Of a stretch of 55,469 nucleotides of DNA, positions 21,768-29,906 are shown piece by piece; position 1 is the stretch's first letter; every line of letters starts with the position of its first letter. The translations under genes were made by a program, and so were the position numbers. Source of the DNA: a virus; IMG/VR virus record IMGVR_UViG_3300050121_000180, positions 1 to 55,469 of that record; one strand, written 5' to 3'. Below the pieces are notes generated by a model, which worked only from the letters and a program-made list of their open reading frames with translations, had not been told where the DNA came from and made no database searches.

Positions 21768-22325
21768 ATGAAATTTTGCAAGGTTTGTAATAAAGACTTA
21801 CCTTCAAGTTTATTCAAAATTAAAGGTAAGGTTGGAACTTGCATTCCTTGCATGAAACTTCGAAAATCGAATTATTACTTTGATAATAAAGAAGAGATTT
21901 CAAAGAAGCAATCTGAATACCAAAAGAACAGTTTGAAAGTGAAAGCATATCAGGCTGCTTATTTTCAGAAAAATAAAGAGGTAAATGCTAGGGCAACTAA
22001 GAAATGGAGAGATAATCATCCTTTACAGCATCAACAAATTACAAAACAAGATTATTTAAAAAGAAAGAATTCTTGGCCGGATTATGTTGCAACAAGACGA
22101 GCGAAATTACTTCAAGCAATTCCAAAATGGGCGAACAAAGAGAAAGTAAAATCCATATACTTAAAAGCGGCACAATTAACGCTTGAAACCGGAATCCAAC
22201 ATCATGTTGACCACATAGTACCTCTAAATTCAAAGTTAGTTTGTGGGCTACATTGGGAAGGTAACTTAGAACCTTTGCCCGCTTTAGAGAATATGTTAAA
22301 GGGTAATAGATATGAAACTGAGTAA
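21768..22325 (+). CDS. HNH endonuclease 2 with N-terminal zinc ribbon (185 aa)
   Basis: An N-terminal zinc module (KFCKVCNKDL ... GTCIPCMK) and Lys-rich helices lead to the HNH core QHHVDHIVPLNSKLVCGLHW, then GNLEPLPALENMLKGNRY (H..D H ... N...P....N...K). It starts one base after the FolE stop. It is a second mobile endonuclease within the same modification cluster, between folE and dpdA. Confidence 0.85.
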   Translation: MKFCKVCNKDLPSSLFKIKGKVGTCIPCMKLRKSNYYFDNKEEISKKQSEYQKNSLKVKAYQAAYFQKNKEVNARATKKWRDNHPLQHQQITKQDYLKRKNSWPDYVATRRAKLLQAIPKWANKEKVKSIYLKAAQLTLETGIQHHVDHIVPLNSKLVCGLHWEGNLEPLPALENMLKGNRYETE

Positions 22326-22340
22326 CAAGAGAGCGCAACG

Positions 22341-23273
22341 ATGAATCTTTTTGTCGCTGCTGTTTACAGAAACGGATACCGAGCGGGGGGCGAAGAAAAA
22401 GGCCGCTATGCAAAGTTAACTGACCACGAAAAAGAATGTGTTAATGCAAGTAAGAATCTGCTGGAGTCGTTTCACTATGTTGAAGGGCAAATGTATGTTG
22501 ACGCAATGCGTTTGGATGGGGCGAAGGTCTTTCTTGACTCGGGGGCTTTCTCCGCATTCACATTAGGCGCAACAATCGACCTTCCCCATTATTGTGACTA
22601 CATTAAAAAGAACGAGGATATCATTCGGAAAGAAGATGGAGTTGTCATGGCATCTGTTTTGGATGGTATTGGCGACCCGTTAAAGACTTATCAAAATCAG
22701 CTTGCAATGGAAGAACTAGGTGCGAAACCTTTGCCCTGCTTTCACTATGGTGAAGACGAGCGTTATTTGGAATGGTATGTTAAGAATTATGACTATATTA
22801 CATTAGGCGGGATGGTTGGACGAAGTGCTGTAGTTTTGATGCAGTGGCTTGACCGTATTTGGGAAAAGTATCTAACAGACGGAACTGGCAAACCCCGTTT
22901 AAAAGTTCACGCTTTTGGTATTACTGCAATAAGAATTATGGAGCGATATCCATGGTTTTCGGTTGACTCTAGCTCGTGGATTCAGACCGCAGCGTTTGGT
23001 TCAATTGTAACTCCAAAACACGGAACAATTAGTGTATCATCCCAATCACCTGCTCGCCATGTAGCTGGTCAACATGCTACAACATTGAGCCCTATTGAAC
23101 AAGATTGTGTTTTCAAAATGTTGGAGGATGCAGGCTTTACATATGAGCGTTTGTCCACAGTATATGAAAGTCGAGCAGCGTTTAATATTCACAGTTACGG
23201 GTTGATTGCTGCAATGATTAACGCAAATAAAAATCTAACTTTTAAAGCGCATGTGCAAGAATTATTTGATTAG
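22341..23273 (+). CDS. dpdA: DpdA, 7-deazaguanine DNA transglycosylase (310 aa)
   Basis: It shows the TGT-like fold signatures of phage DpdA: FLDSGAFSAF with D66 as general acid/base, GGMVGRS (substrate loop), VHAFGITA and FSVDSSSW with D209 as likely nucleophile. DpdA exchanges guanine in DNA for a 7-deazaguanine base such as preQ0, releasing free guanine. It lacks the tRNA-binding zinc domain of bacterial Tgt. It ends the que cluster, and its presence turns the pathway from tRNA queuosine toward DNA modification. Confidence 0.9.
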   Translation: MNLFVAAVYRNGYRAGGEEKGRYAKLTDHEKECVNASKNLLESFHYVEGQMYVDAMRLDGAKVFLDSGAFSAFTLGATIDLPHYCDYIKKNEDIIRKEDGVVMASVLDGIGDPLKTYQNQLAMEELGAKPLPCFHYGEDERYLEWYVKNYDYITLGGMVGRSAVVLMQWLDRIWEKYLTDGTGKPRLKVHAFGITAIRIMERYPWFSVDSSSWIQTAAFGSIVTPKHGTISVSSQSPARHVAGQHATTLSPIEQDCVFKMLEDAGFTYERLSTVYESRAAFNIHSYGLIAAMINANKNLTFKAHVQELFD

Positions 23274-23282
23274 GAGTAAATT

Positions 23283-23402
23283 ATGTTAACGCAAATGTTA
23301 ATTGGTGCGGGATGGATAATAGTTGCCTTTCTTTGTGTATGGGCATCCGTAGATATTACACAACGTTTACTTAGAATATTAGTAAGAGCTTACACATGCT
23401 AA
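23283..23402 (+). CDS. Small membrane peptide (39 aa)
   Basis: MLTQMLIGAGWIIVAFLCVW continues to a hydrophobic segment ending near residue 22, with a basic tail (QRLLRILVRAYTC). GGAGTAAATT-ATG is a good ribosome site, and its last codons overlap the clamp start by seven bases, so it is probably translated and coupled to the clamp. The role is unknown. Confidence 0.6.
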   Translation: MLTQMLIGAGWIIVAFLCVWASVDITQRLLRILVRAYTC

Positions 23403-24352
23403 AATCACTTAAATTTGTTTCAGGCGCTATTAATAAAAAAGATTATGTGCAAGCATTATCGCATTTTCGAATTGAAAATAAGATTGTAAGGGGTTTCAGC
23501 GGAGTTATTGGGATTTCCTGCCCCATTGCTTTAGACTTGGATATTACGCCTAATGCGGAACAGTTTACAAAAGCAATTCAAACTTGCCAAGATACAATTG
23601 GGATGCACGTTACAAAAAACGGTAAATTATCCATTAAGTCTGGTAACTTTAAAGCACTTGTAAACTGTATCGAAAAAGAGTCTTTTCCTGAAATATTGCC
23701 GGATGGGGAATTCATAACTTTAAATGGGGGCTTCTTAGCAACCATTAAAAGACTTGCTCCGTTTATTGGGGACGATGCTTCACGTAGCTGGGCGCGGGGA
23801 ATATTGTTCAGGGGGCAAAGTGCGTTTGCAACTAACAATATTATTCTAGTTGAATCATGGCTAGGATATAAGTTCCCTGTGACAGTTAATATCCCAAAAG
23901 CAGCTATTGTGGAATTACTCCGTATCAATGAAGAACCTGAACGTTTGCAAGTTAGCGCGAACAGAATTAGTTTTCACTTTAGTGGTGACCGTTGGTTATG
24001 TAGCCAAACCTATAGCACGGAATGGCCTGACTTATCCCGTGTTTTAAATAATGAAAGTAATGCTCAACCTATGCCTGAAGGTATGTTCGAAGCTGTTGAA
24101 TCGCTTGCGCCTTTTACAGACCAAATGGAACGAGTATTCTTTTCCACTGAAGGTAAAATATCAACTGTTTTGGGGGATGAAGACGGGGCTTCAATGCTAG
24201 TGGAAGCGATTAAGTTTGAAGGATGTTATAATTACAAACACTTAATGCTTCTTAAAAACATTGCTCAGAAGATGGACTTTACTTTGTATCCAGGCCCTTG
24301 TCTTTTCTTTGGGGATAAGATACGCGGGGCGTTGATTGGTTTGAGATTGTAA
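23396..24352 (+). CDS. DNA polymerase sliding clamp (DnaN-like, 318 aa)
   Basis: The pattern GILFRGQSAFATNNIILVES, then FPVTVNIPKAAIVELLRI and RWLCSQTYSTEWPDLSRVL, fits the domain 2-3 repeat of bacterial beta clamps ('a.G...aTD..rla', 'iiP......l', 'ss.lieG.yPd...vip'). At 318 residues it is a little shorter than DnaN (about 366). It lies 68 bases before the phage's own family B polymerase, which supports a dedicated processivity factor. Call is by motif rhythm, not close identity. Confidence 0.75.
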   Translation: MLKSLKFVSGAINKKDYVQALSHFRIENKIVRGFSGVIGISCPIALDLDITPNAEQFTKAIQTCQDTIGMHVTKNGKLSIKSGNFKALVNCIEKESFPEILPDGEFITLNGGFLATIKRLAPFIGDDASRSWARGILFRGQSAFATNNIILVESWLGYKFPVTVNIPKAAIVELLRINEEPERLQVSANRISFHFSGDRWLCSQTYSTEWPDLSRVLNNESNAQPMPEGMFEAVESLAPFTDQMERVFFSTEGKISTVLGDEDGASMLVEAIKFEGCYNYKHLMLLKNIAQKMDFTLYPGPCLFFGDKIRGALIGLRL

Positions 24353-24420
24353 TAAACGTTTTAAAATATGCGCTACGGACCGCAATATGTCCTCTTAAAG
24401 TTTTAAAGAAAGATTAAAAT

Positions 24421-26556
24421 ATGGCTCGACATGACTCGCTGGGCATGTTCTGGATGGACATCCCTGAAGTAAAAGTTCTAAAAGTTAAACCTGAACGTCA
24501 CCCACCTAGGCGCACATGGGAAGAAGATGGTTACCTTCCCAACCTTGCGGAAGCATTAGAATTCAAAGTAAACCTGTTTACAGATTATTCTTTAACTCAA
24601 TCTTACATGCAGCGTGAAAAGCTAGTATATGACATTGAGTGTTATGAAAATTATTTTCTAATCGCTTTTATGGGGATAGATACGAAGCAAGTTGTCTATT
24701 TTGAATTTGATTATGATGGGTTATTAATCTCGGAATTTTGGTCAATTCAAAAACTTAGCTGGGTAATGCACAACTTTGAGCTTATAAGCTTCAACGGTAT
24801 TCATTATGACTTGCCCATTGCAGCCCTTGCGATTGCAGGGAAGTCCACAAAAGAATTAAAGCAAGCAACTAACGAAATCATTATGTACGGGATGCGGGGA
24901 AGCGATGTTTTAAGGCAGCATAAAGTTAAAACTCTAAAGCTTAACCATGTGGACATCATTGAAGTTGCACCTTTACAAGCTTCCCTAAAAATTTATTCAG
25001 GGCGTATACATGCCCCGCGTATGCAGGATTTGCCGTTTAAGCATAACAGCTATTTATCATTAGAACAAATTGCAATCGTTCGCTGGTATTGTATTAATGA
25101 CTTAAATAATACATTGTTACTTTACAATACTCTCAAACCTGATATTATACTTCGTTCTGAAATGAGCGAGGGGCGTTTTGACTTACGTTCCAAATCCGAT
25201 GCCCAAATCGCTGAAGCTGTTATTAGCAGGGAAATTGAACAGATTAGCGGTATTCGCCCAAAGACTCCTGAAATTGAATTCGGGGCAACTCATAAATATC
25301 AAATCCCTGCTTACATTAAGTATTCAACACCTATGATGAATAGGATGTTAGACACTGTAAGAAATGCAGACTTTTTTGTAGCTGAGTCTGGCGGTATTGG
25401 GATGCCTAAAGAATTGAGCGATTTAGATATTATAATTGGCAGCTCAACTTATCGCATGGGTATTGGTGGGCTGCATAGTAGCGAAAAGACTGTTTCATAT
25501 ATTGCCAATGAAAATTATAGTCTTGTGGACAGGGACGTTGAATCGTATTATCCACGGATTATATTAAACCTTAGACTTTACCCAAAACAATTGGGCGTTA
25601 ACTTTCTAACTGTTTATGAGCGAATTGTTAATAGACGTTTGGCAGCCAAAGCCGCTGAAGACAATAGAACGTCAAATAGTTTAAAGATTGTTATTAACGG
25701 GAGCTTCGGTAAACTGGGAAGTATGTATTCAGTTCTATATGCACCTGATTTATTTATCCAAGTTACTGTAACAGGCCAGCTATCTTTGCTTATGCTAATT
25801 GAACGTTTGGAGCTTGCTGGGATTAAAGTTGTTTCTGGTAATACGGACGGGGTTGTAGCATACCTTGGCAAGCAACAAGAAACACTGTTTTCCACAATAA
25901 TAGCGCAATGGGAAAGTGACACTAACTTCAAAACGGAGGAAACGCGCTATAAGGCGTTATTTAGTAAAGACGTAAACAATTATATCGCAATCTATGACAA
26001 GCCTAAGAAGGGTAAACACGCTAAAACAAAAGGCGCGTATGCACCAACTGGCCTAAGCAAAAACCCAACAAACTGGATTTGCGTTGAAGCAGTAATTGAG
26101 TTCTTAACTAAAGGTGTTCCAATTACTGCTTCAATAAGAAGTTGTAGAGATATCACTAAATTTGTATCCGTGCGAACAGTTAAAGGCGGAGCAGTTAAAC
26201 CTGACAGTTTTGAACTTGTTGACGATTGGGTTGAAGTTTCAAAAACACATTGGGTTCATGATTGGCAAGTTAAAGATGGTATTTACAATTTACAAGATAT
26301 AAGAATTTCACCAACTAAACCTCCAGCATTTGAAATTGCAGTTGGCGGCACATATTTAGGAAAGTCGATTAGGTGGTATTATTCAGAAGGCGAAACGGGG
26401 CATATTGTTAACGCGCTAAACGGACATCAAGTTCCAAAGAGTGAGGGTGCAAAACCGTTGATGGATTTACCAACGGAATTCCCTTCAGATGTTAACTTTG
26501 ATTGGTACGAAACTGAAGCATACCGTATTTTAAAAGATATTGCATATGAGTTATAA
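24421..26556 (+). CDS. Family B DNA polymerase with 3'-5' exonuclease (711 aa)
   Basis: Exonuclease motifs: YDIECYEN (D71, E73), SFNGIHYDLP (N125, D130) and YCINDLNN (Y223, D227). Polymerase motifs: A, DVESYYPRII (D372); B, KIVINGSFGKLG (422 onward); C, SGNTDGV (T475-D476, a variant of YxDTDS lacking the final Ser). Residues 480-711 form the thumb and C-terminal region. It is the replicative polymerase, with the clamp gene immediately upstream. No leader signal beyond AAAGATTAAAAT is seen. Confidence 0.9.
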   Translation: MARHDSLGMFWMDIPEVKVLKVKPERHPPRRTWEEDGYLPNLAEALEFKVNLFTDYSLTQSYMQREKLVYDIECYENYFLIAFMGIDTKQVVYFEFDYDGLLISEFWSIQKLSWVMHNFELISFNGIHYDLPIAALAIAGKSTKELKQATNEIIMYGMRGSDVLRQHKVKTLKLNHVDIIEVAPLQASLKIYSGRIHAPRMQDLPFKHNSYLSLEQIAIVRWYCINDLNNTLLLYNTLKPDIILRSEMSEGRFDLRSKSDAQIAEAVISREIEQISGIRPKTPEIEFGATHKYQIPAYIKYSTPMMNRMLDTVRNADFFVAESGGIGMPKELSDLDIIIGSSTYRMGIGGLHSSEKTVSYIANENYSLVDRDVESYYPRIILNLRLYPKQLGVNFLTVYERIVNRRLAAKAAEDNRTSNSLKIVINGSFGKLGSMYSVLYAPDLFIQVTVTGQLSLLMLIERLELAGIKVVSGNTDGVVAYLGKQQETLFSTIIAQWESDTNFKTEETRYKALFSKDVNNYIAIYDKPKKGKHAKTKGAYAPTGLSKNPTNWICVEAVIEFLTKGVPITASIRSCRDITKFVSVRTVKGGAVKPDSFELVDDWVEVSKTHWVHDWQVKDGIYNLQDIRISPTKPPAFEIAVGGTYLGKSIRWYYSEGETGHIVNALNGHQVPKSEGAKPLMDLPTEFPSDVNFDWYETEAYRILKDIAYEL

Positions 26557-26560
26557 ATTA

Positions 26561-26602
26561 ATCGAAATAATGCTTGACCGTTAGATTGAATAAGTAGATT
26601 AT
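26561..26602 (+). promoter_or_regulatory. Promoter of the repeated family, copy 2
   Basis: ATCGAAATAATGC then TTGACC (26574-26579), 17 bases, GATTAT (26597-26602) and CTACATCAACAAC. It matches the family consensus upstream of the -35 element almost exactly and drives two small genes at the end of the plus-strand block. Confidence 0.72.
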
Positions 26603-26629
26603 TACTACATCAACAACGGGAGAACGAAA

Positions 26630-26884
26630 ATGGGAACAGCAACTTTTACAAATACAAATTCAAAAACAATTGAACAAGCTGCAAAACGTGCGGGAATACC
26701 TATTGAGCTATGTAATAACAAATATGGCTATTCAAAAGAAGCGATTAGGATTTTCGAAGAGAAACATGAAATACATAAATTCATAACAATTACAGTAACA
26801 GGTTCTAAATCTATGCTAATGCGATTGATCGGTTCTTTAGCTGACGATGGCGATGACTCTTTAATTTCTTTTGTTGGGATTTAA
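26630..26884 (+). CDS. Small hypothetical protein (84 aa)
   Basis: Its own family-type promoter and a GGGAGAACGAAA-ATG ribosome site support expression. Residues 10-40 resemble a short DNA-binding helix pair (IEQAAKRAGIPIELCNNKYG, YSKEAIRIFEEKH), and the C-terminal half has beta character (KFITITVTGSKSMLMRLIG). Not assigned to a family. Confidence 0.6.
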   Translation: MGTATFTNTNSKTIEQAAKRAGIPIELCNNKYGYSKEAIRIFEEKHEIHKFITITVTGSKSMLMRLIGSLADDGDDSLISFVGI

Positions 26885-26885
26885 A

Positions 26886-27173
26886 ATGAAAACTTTTCTA
26901 ATTGCATTATGTATCTTTGTTTCAGCAGTTTGGTATTTAGACCAACTTGCGAAAGAAGATGCTATTGAAAAAGTTAGCCGAGCTGAACAACAAGCTAAAG
27001 AAAAAGCTATGGACGAAAAGATTGGGAAGTTGCTATTTCCGGGCCAAGCAGACCCAGCTGAAATTCAAAAAGATGTTAAGTGGTGTACTAGCCAAGGATT
27101 GGCTTCAGATGTTTTAGGTGGGCATGATGATGGAGCACAACACGTTATTTGTTTACCGGTAAAGGCTGATTAA
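26886..27173 (+). CDS. Membrane-anchored or secreted small protein (95 aa)
   Basis: MKTFLIALCIFVSAVWYLDQ is a signal anchor or signal peptide, followed by a charged helix (residues 22-45) and a C-terminal soluble part with two cysteines (VKWCTSQGL ... HVICLP). It begins one base after the preceding stop. The start at 26886 is preferred over an upstream in-frame ATG at 26871 because it gives a normal signal sequence. It could act at the inner membrane or in the periplasm. Confidence 0.6.
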   Translation: MKTFLIALCIFVSAVWYLDQLAKEDAIEKVSRAEQQAKEKAMDEKIGKLLFPGQADPAEIQKDVKWCTSQGLASDVLGGHDDGAQHVICLPVKAD

Positions 27174-27184
27174 ATAACGTGTTG
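27138..27184. terminator. Bidirectional terminator between plus-strand early and minus-strand late blocks
   Basis: CAACACGTTATTT (27138-27150) and AAATAACGTGTTG (27172-27184) are perfect 13-bp complements. The right arm contains the stop codon of the plus-strand gene, and the minus-strand gene ends 14 bases further on. Confidence 0.8.
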
Positions 27185-27197
27185 GTTTAAAGCTGTA

Positions 27198-27566
27198 TTA
27201 TTTTGCTGCTGAAGCAGGATTCAAAGTTGAACTTAAGGCATCCGCAACTTGAGTTGCAGCTTCAACTTTCGCTTGAATAGCTGTAACATTACCCGCAACT
27301 TTAGCAGTTAGAACGCCTTCAGCTTGCGCGACTGCAACCATTGAATTAATAATGGGTGTTAACGCTGCCCATAAATGTTCAAACTCAATTACAGCATGGT
27401 CAAATTGTGCAAACGCACCTTGGAGCATAACTTTCACGGCTGCCAGTTTAGTTGCACCTGGTGCATTTGGGATTAAACTGTCAATCGTTGTGATACCTGT
27501 TTTTGCTACTGGTAACAAAGCATTAAAGATTTGAATGAACTGCAAGATTTGTAATAATGAACCCAT
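27198..27566 (-). CDS. Hypothetical Ala-rich helical protein (122 aa)
   Basis: The protein is almost wholly helical with alternating Ala and hydrophobic residues (FAQFDHAVIEFEHLWAALTP), without a clear membrane span. It is the last gene of the late operon, right after the putative holin. Virion or lysis-associated functions are both possible. A GGAGAATTATC ribosome site supports the start. Confidence 0.55.
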   Translation of the reverse strand: MGSLLQILQFIQIFNALLPVAKTGITTIDSLIPNAPGATKLAAVKVMLQGAFAQFDHAVIEFEHLWAALTPIINSMVAVAQAEGVLTAKVAGNVTAIQAKVEAATQVADALSSTLNPASAAK

Positions 27567-27636
27567 GATAATTCTCCATATTGATTAAAATTTACACGTA
27601 CTATAAAAAAAGACACCTATTGGTTTTGCCCATTCC

Positions 27637-28098
27637 TCAGGACGGCTCGCCTGTAAGAGGGGAGATTGGCCTTGCGGGCACTTCTGCCCTGTTAGGCTGC
27701 ATTCCCCCAATGTCAGGACTCGCATTGACGGAAGACAAGTTTGTTTGTTCTGCCAATTGCCCATTTTCTCCCAAACTGTTATCCTTGGCAATGGGTTGTA
27801 TTGAACCTGCGGTTCCTGTATCGGGGACAACTTTAAATGGGTTAAGGGTGACTGCTTTTGTGGTTGTGGCTTTAGTGAGGTACATGTTGGCAACACCAGC
27901 AAAAGAAACAATCCCAGCAACAAGTTGAGGAACCATATCAACACTGATTCCATATTTTGCCGGTATAAACGTAACAACAAAAATAAGAATCGTTGTGAGC
28001 GCATTTCCAAGTAATTGAGCACTTTTCCAAGTTTCTGCATTTTGTAATGACTCCCCCGCTTTAAGAACGTTAAATCCTTTGGATATCATTTCAAACAT
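27637..28098 (-). CDS. Putative holin-type membrane protein (153 aa)
   Basis: Two hydrophobic segments (about residues 29-46, LLGNALTTILIFVVTFIPAK, and 52-75, DMVPQLVAGIVSFAGVANMY) are followed by a soluble, Pro/Gly/Asn-rich tail of about 75 residues. Its position next to the endolysin cluster and its strong AAAGGAGTTAATT ribosome site fit a holin or another lysis-timing membrane protein. The long polar tail is unusual for a holin, so the call is tentative. Confidence 0.55.
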   Translation of the reverse strand: MFEMISKGFNVLKAGESLQNAETWKSAQLLGNALTTILIFVVTFIPAKYGISVDMVPQLVAGIVSFAGVANMYLTKATTTKAVTLNPFKVVPDTGTAGSIQPIAKDNSLGENGQLAEQTNLSSVNASPDIGGMQPNRAEVPARPISPLTGEPS

Positions 28099-28109
28099 AA
28101 TTAACTCCT

Positions 28110-28616
28110 TTAAAAATTACATCCTTTAACATCAACATATTTAGAATATGCTTGAATCCAATTTGTGGATATAGCAAGTTGGGCAGCTTGAACGGACATG
28201 TTATTTCCACAAATTAATTTATGAAACTTGTTTTCAAGTGCATCTTTTTGATGTGCGTTACATGGGCCGAAGTATGGTTGTGGCCAAAGGTTCTTAACAT
28301 CGTTACTGCCCCCTAGTTCTAAACTAATTAAATGGTCTACTTCGCATCCACCTGAACCCTTGCAATAACCTGTATAATTAGCTTGTAATCCATATTGTGA
28401 GTACACAACTTCTTTTTCTGAACTGGGTACATTACGAACTAATGAAGTGCTAGTTGTGCAAAGTGTTTTAACATCAACAATACGGGTTGCGCCGGGCGTT
28501 AGTTTTGCATCAGGTAATGTTGCAGATAAAGCACATCCGCCCCAAAACGATAAACTAACAATTAGTGCAATAATAAACAAACCTAGATAAGGCGGATTTT
28601 TTGTAAATATACTCAT
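28110..28616 (-). CDS. Exported HNH-nuclease-like protein in the lysis cassette (168 aa)
   Basis: An N-terminal hydrophobic segment (residues 10-28) ends in FWGGC-AL, a lipobox-like site. The mature part has YCKGSGGCEVDHLISLELGG, then NDVKNLWPQPY and CNAHQKDALE: D94-H95, N105/N109 and H122 form an HNH-type metal core, with further cysteines C53, C85, C91 and C119 likely in disulfides. It would therefore act outside the cytoplasm. It sits between endolysin and holin. A periplasmic nuclease could degrade DNA released at lysis or incoming DNA; inference. Confidence 0.72.
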   Translation of the reverse strand: MSIFTKNPPYLGLFIIALIVSLSFWGGCALSATLPDAKLTPGATRIVDVKTLCTTSTSLVRNVPSSEKEVVYSQYGLQANYTGYCKGSGGCEVDHLISLELGGSNDVKNLWPQPYFGPCNAHQKDALENKFHKLICGNNMSVQAAQLAISTNWIQAYSKYVDVKGCNF

Positions 28617-28630
28617 TTTGTATTTCCTTG

Positions 28631-29107
28631 TTATGTTAGTGTTCCACCAAAATTAGAATATGCAGTCTGCAAATCTGCAAGTTTATTAACATGTTGATTA
28701 TACTGAGCACCGGGTAAACTTGCCCAAATATGAGCGCATTTTTCAATAGCTGCTGCAAAGTTTCCTGAATCAATATATGCTAAAGCATGGCACTCTAAAA
28801 GATATTGAATTGCAATTTTGTCCTGACTGTCTTTACCAAAATCCGGCAAATTTAATTGTTTTTTATAAGCATCAAAATAACGTGCTAATATTTGATAACG
28901 TCCTGCTGCCGTAGATTTAACAATTGCGTCGTGAATAACTAAAGGGACAATTATTCTAGGATGGTCAACATAGCTTGCAAACTTTACCAGCTTTTGCGGA
29001 GTTGAGCCCACAATAACATTATACCCGTTGTCCGAAAGCGCAAGCACTTCTTTACCCAATTCGCTAAAGGCAATTGTATCTAAAAATGCTTTACGATTCA
29101 CATTCAT
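28631..29107 (-). CDS. Endolysin, lambda R-type lytic transglycosylase (158 aa)
   Basis: It matches phage lambda R along its length: NRKAFLDTIAFSE (catalytic Glu E16), NGYNVIVGS, DHPR, STAAGRYQILARYFDAYKKQ, DKIAIQYLLE, IWASLPGAQYNQH. Lambda R cuts the glycan strand by a transglycosylase reaction without water. No signal peptide, so it needs a holin. It overlaps the membrane gene upstream by one base. Confidence 0.93.
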   Translation of the reverse strand: MNVNRKAFLDTIAFSELGKEVLALSDNGYNVIVGSTPQKLVKFASYVDHPRIIVPLVIHDAIVKSTAAGRYQILARYFDAYKKQLNLPDFGKDSQDKIAIQYLLECHALAYIDSGNFAAAIEKCAHIWASLPGAQYNQHVNKLADLQTAYSNFGGTLT

Positions 29108-29382
29108 TATTTTTTCTCCAATTTATCACTAAGTTTCTCGACTGCATGTTTTAAGTCTGCAAGCGAATCCGCGATATGCTGACCTTGGCTATTTAATTGC
29201 ATGTCTTGGTTTTGGTCACGCAATTCCTGAACTTTTGTACCTTGCTCCAAGATGATAACGCGTTTGTCCATGGTTTGCCATGCAAGAAACCCGGTAATTA
29301 TAAAACCAATAAAGGTTATAATATGCCCTAAGTTTATTGTCGCATCGAACTTAATACCTTTTGGATTTTCTTGGAGTGCCAT
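29107..29382 (-). CDS. Membrane protein with coiled-coil tail, lysis-associated (91 aa)
   Basis: One transmembrane helix (residues 19-38, GHIITFIGFIITGFLAWQTM) is followed by about 50 residues of heptad-like helix (ILEQGTKVQELRDQNQDM ... LKHAVEKLSDKLEKK). N-in topology with a periplasmic coiled coil fits an inner-membrane spanin subunit or a type III-like holin. Its one-base overlap with the endolysin ties it to lysis. No outer-membrane spanin is recognised. Confidence 0.6.
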   Translation of the reverse strand: MALQENPKGIKFDATINLGHIITFIGFIITGFLAWQTMDKRVIILEQGTKVQELRDQNQDMQLNSQGQHIADSLADLKHAVEKLSDKLEKK

Positions 29383-29415
29383 TTAAGAGCCTTTATTATT
29401 AGTTAGTTTATAGGG

Positions 29416-29898
29416 TTACCAAACAATTGCTTGAACGGCTGCGGTTGTTGTTGCTGCTTGAACTTGGTTTTTGAGTGTTCTTAACTTATCAAATGCAGTT
29501 TGGCCTTGGACTAGCATTGCTAAACCAAGCCCTTGTAACTGTGCATAAGTCATTGTGACTCTCACATTGTTAATATCTAGCCAGTAAAAACCAGCAGGTA
29601 CGGAACCTGGCGCTAGGCTTTGGGTTAGGATAATTCGGCTATCGTTATCCGCTTGGAATGTTGTTGACATATAAGCAACGTCCATTTGAATTGCATCGTT
29701 GTAATTTGAATCTAATGCAATTAGTTTGTCAGTCTGAGATTGGATAAGTGTTGGAAGTGGTAATGCAGGCGAAGTAAAAATACCACCTGCATAACTATCC
29801 CCGATATTAGCTGTATCAGATTGAATTAGTCCTGCTGATACTGCATCAACTTCAAGTACATTAACAACTTTACCTTTATCTATTTGAGCTACTCTCAT
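29416..29898 (-). CDS. Tail fibre assembly-like protein, DUF4376-type (160 aa)
   Basis: The C-terminal half has the 'K...L...y..A....v......' rhythm of DUF4376 (KLIALDSNYNDAIQMDVAYM, then YAQLQGLGLAMLVQGQTAFD). It directly follows the fibre gene, the usual place for a fibre chaperone or tip protein. The start at 29898 is chosen because AAGGAAAATT lies just before it; a longer frame begins inside the fibre gene. Confidence 0.6.
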   Translation of the reverse strand: MRVAQIDKGKVVNVLEVDAVSAGLIQSDTANIGDSYAGGIFTSPALPLPTLIQSQTDKLIALDSNYNDAIQMDVAYMSTTFQADNDSRIILTQSLAPGSVPAGFYWLDINNVRVTMTYAQLQGLGLAMLVQGQTAFDKLRTLKNQVQAATTTAAVQAIVW

Positions 29899-29906
29899 AA
29901 TTTTCC

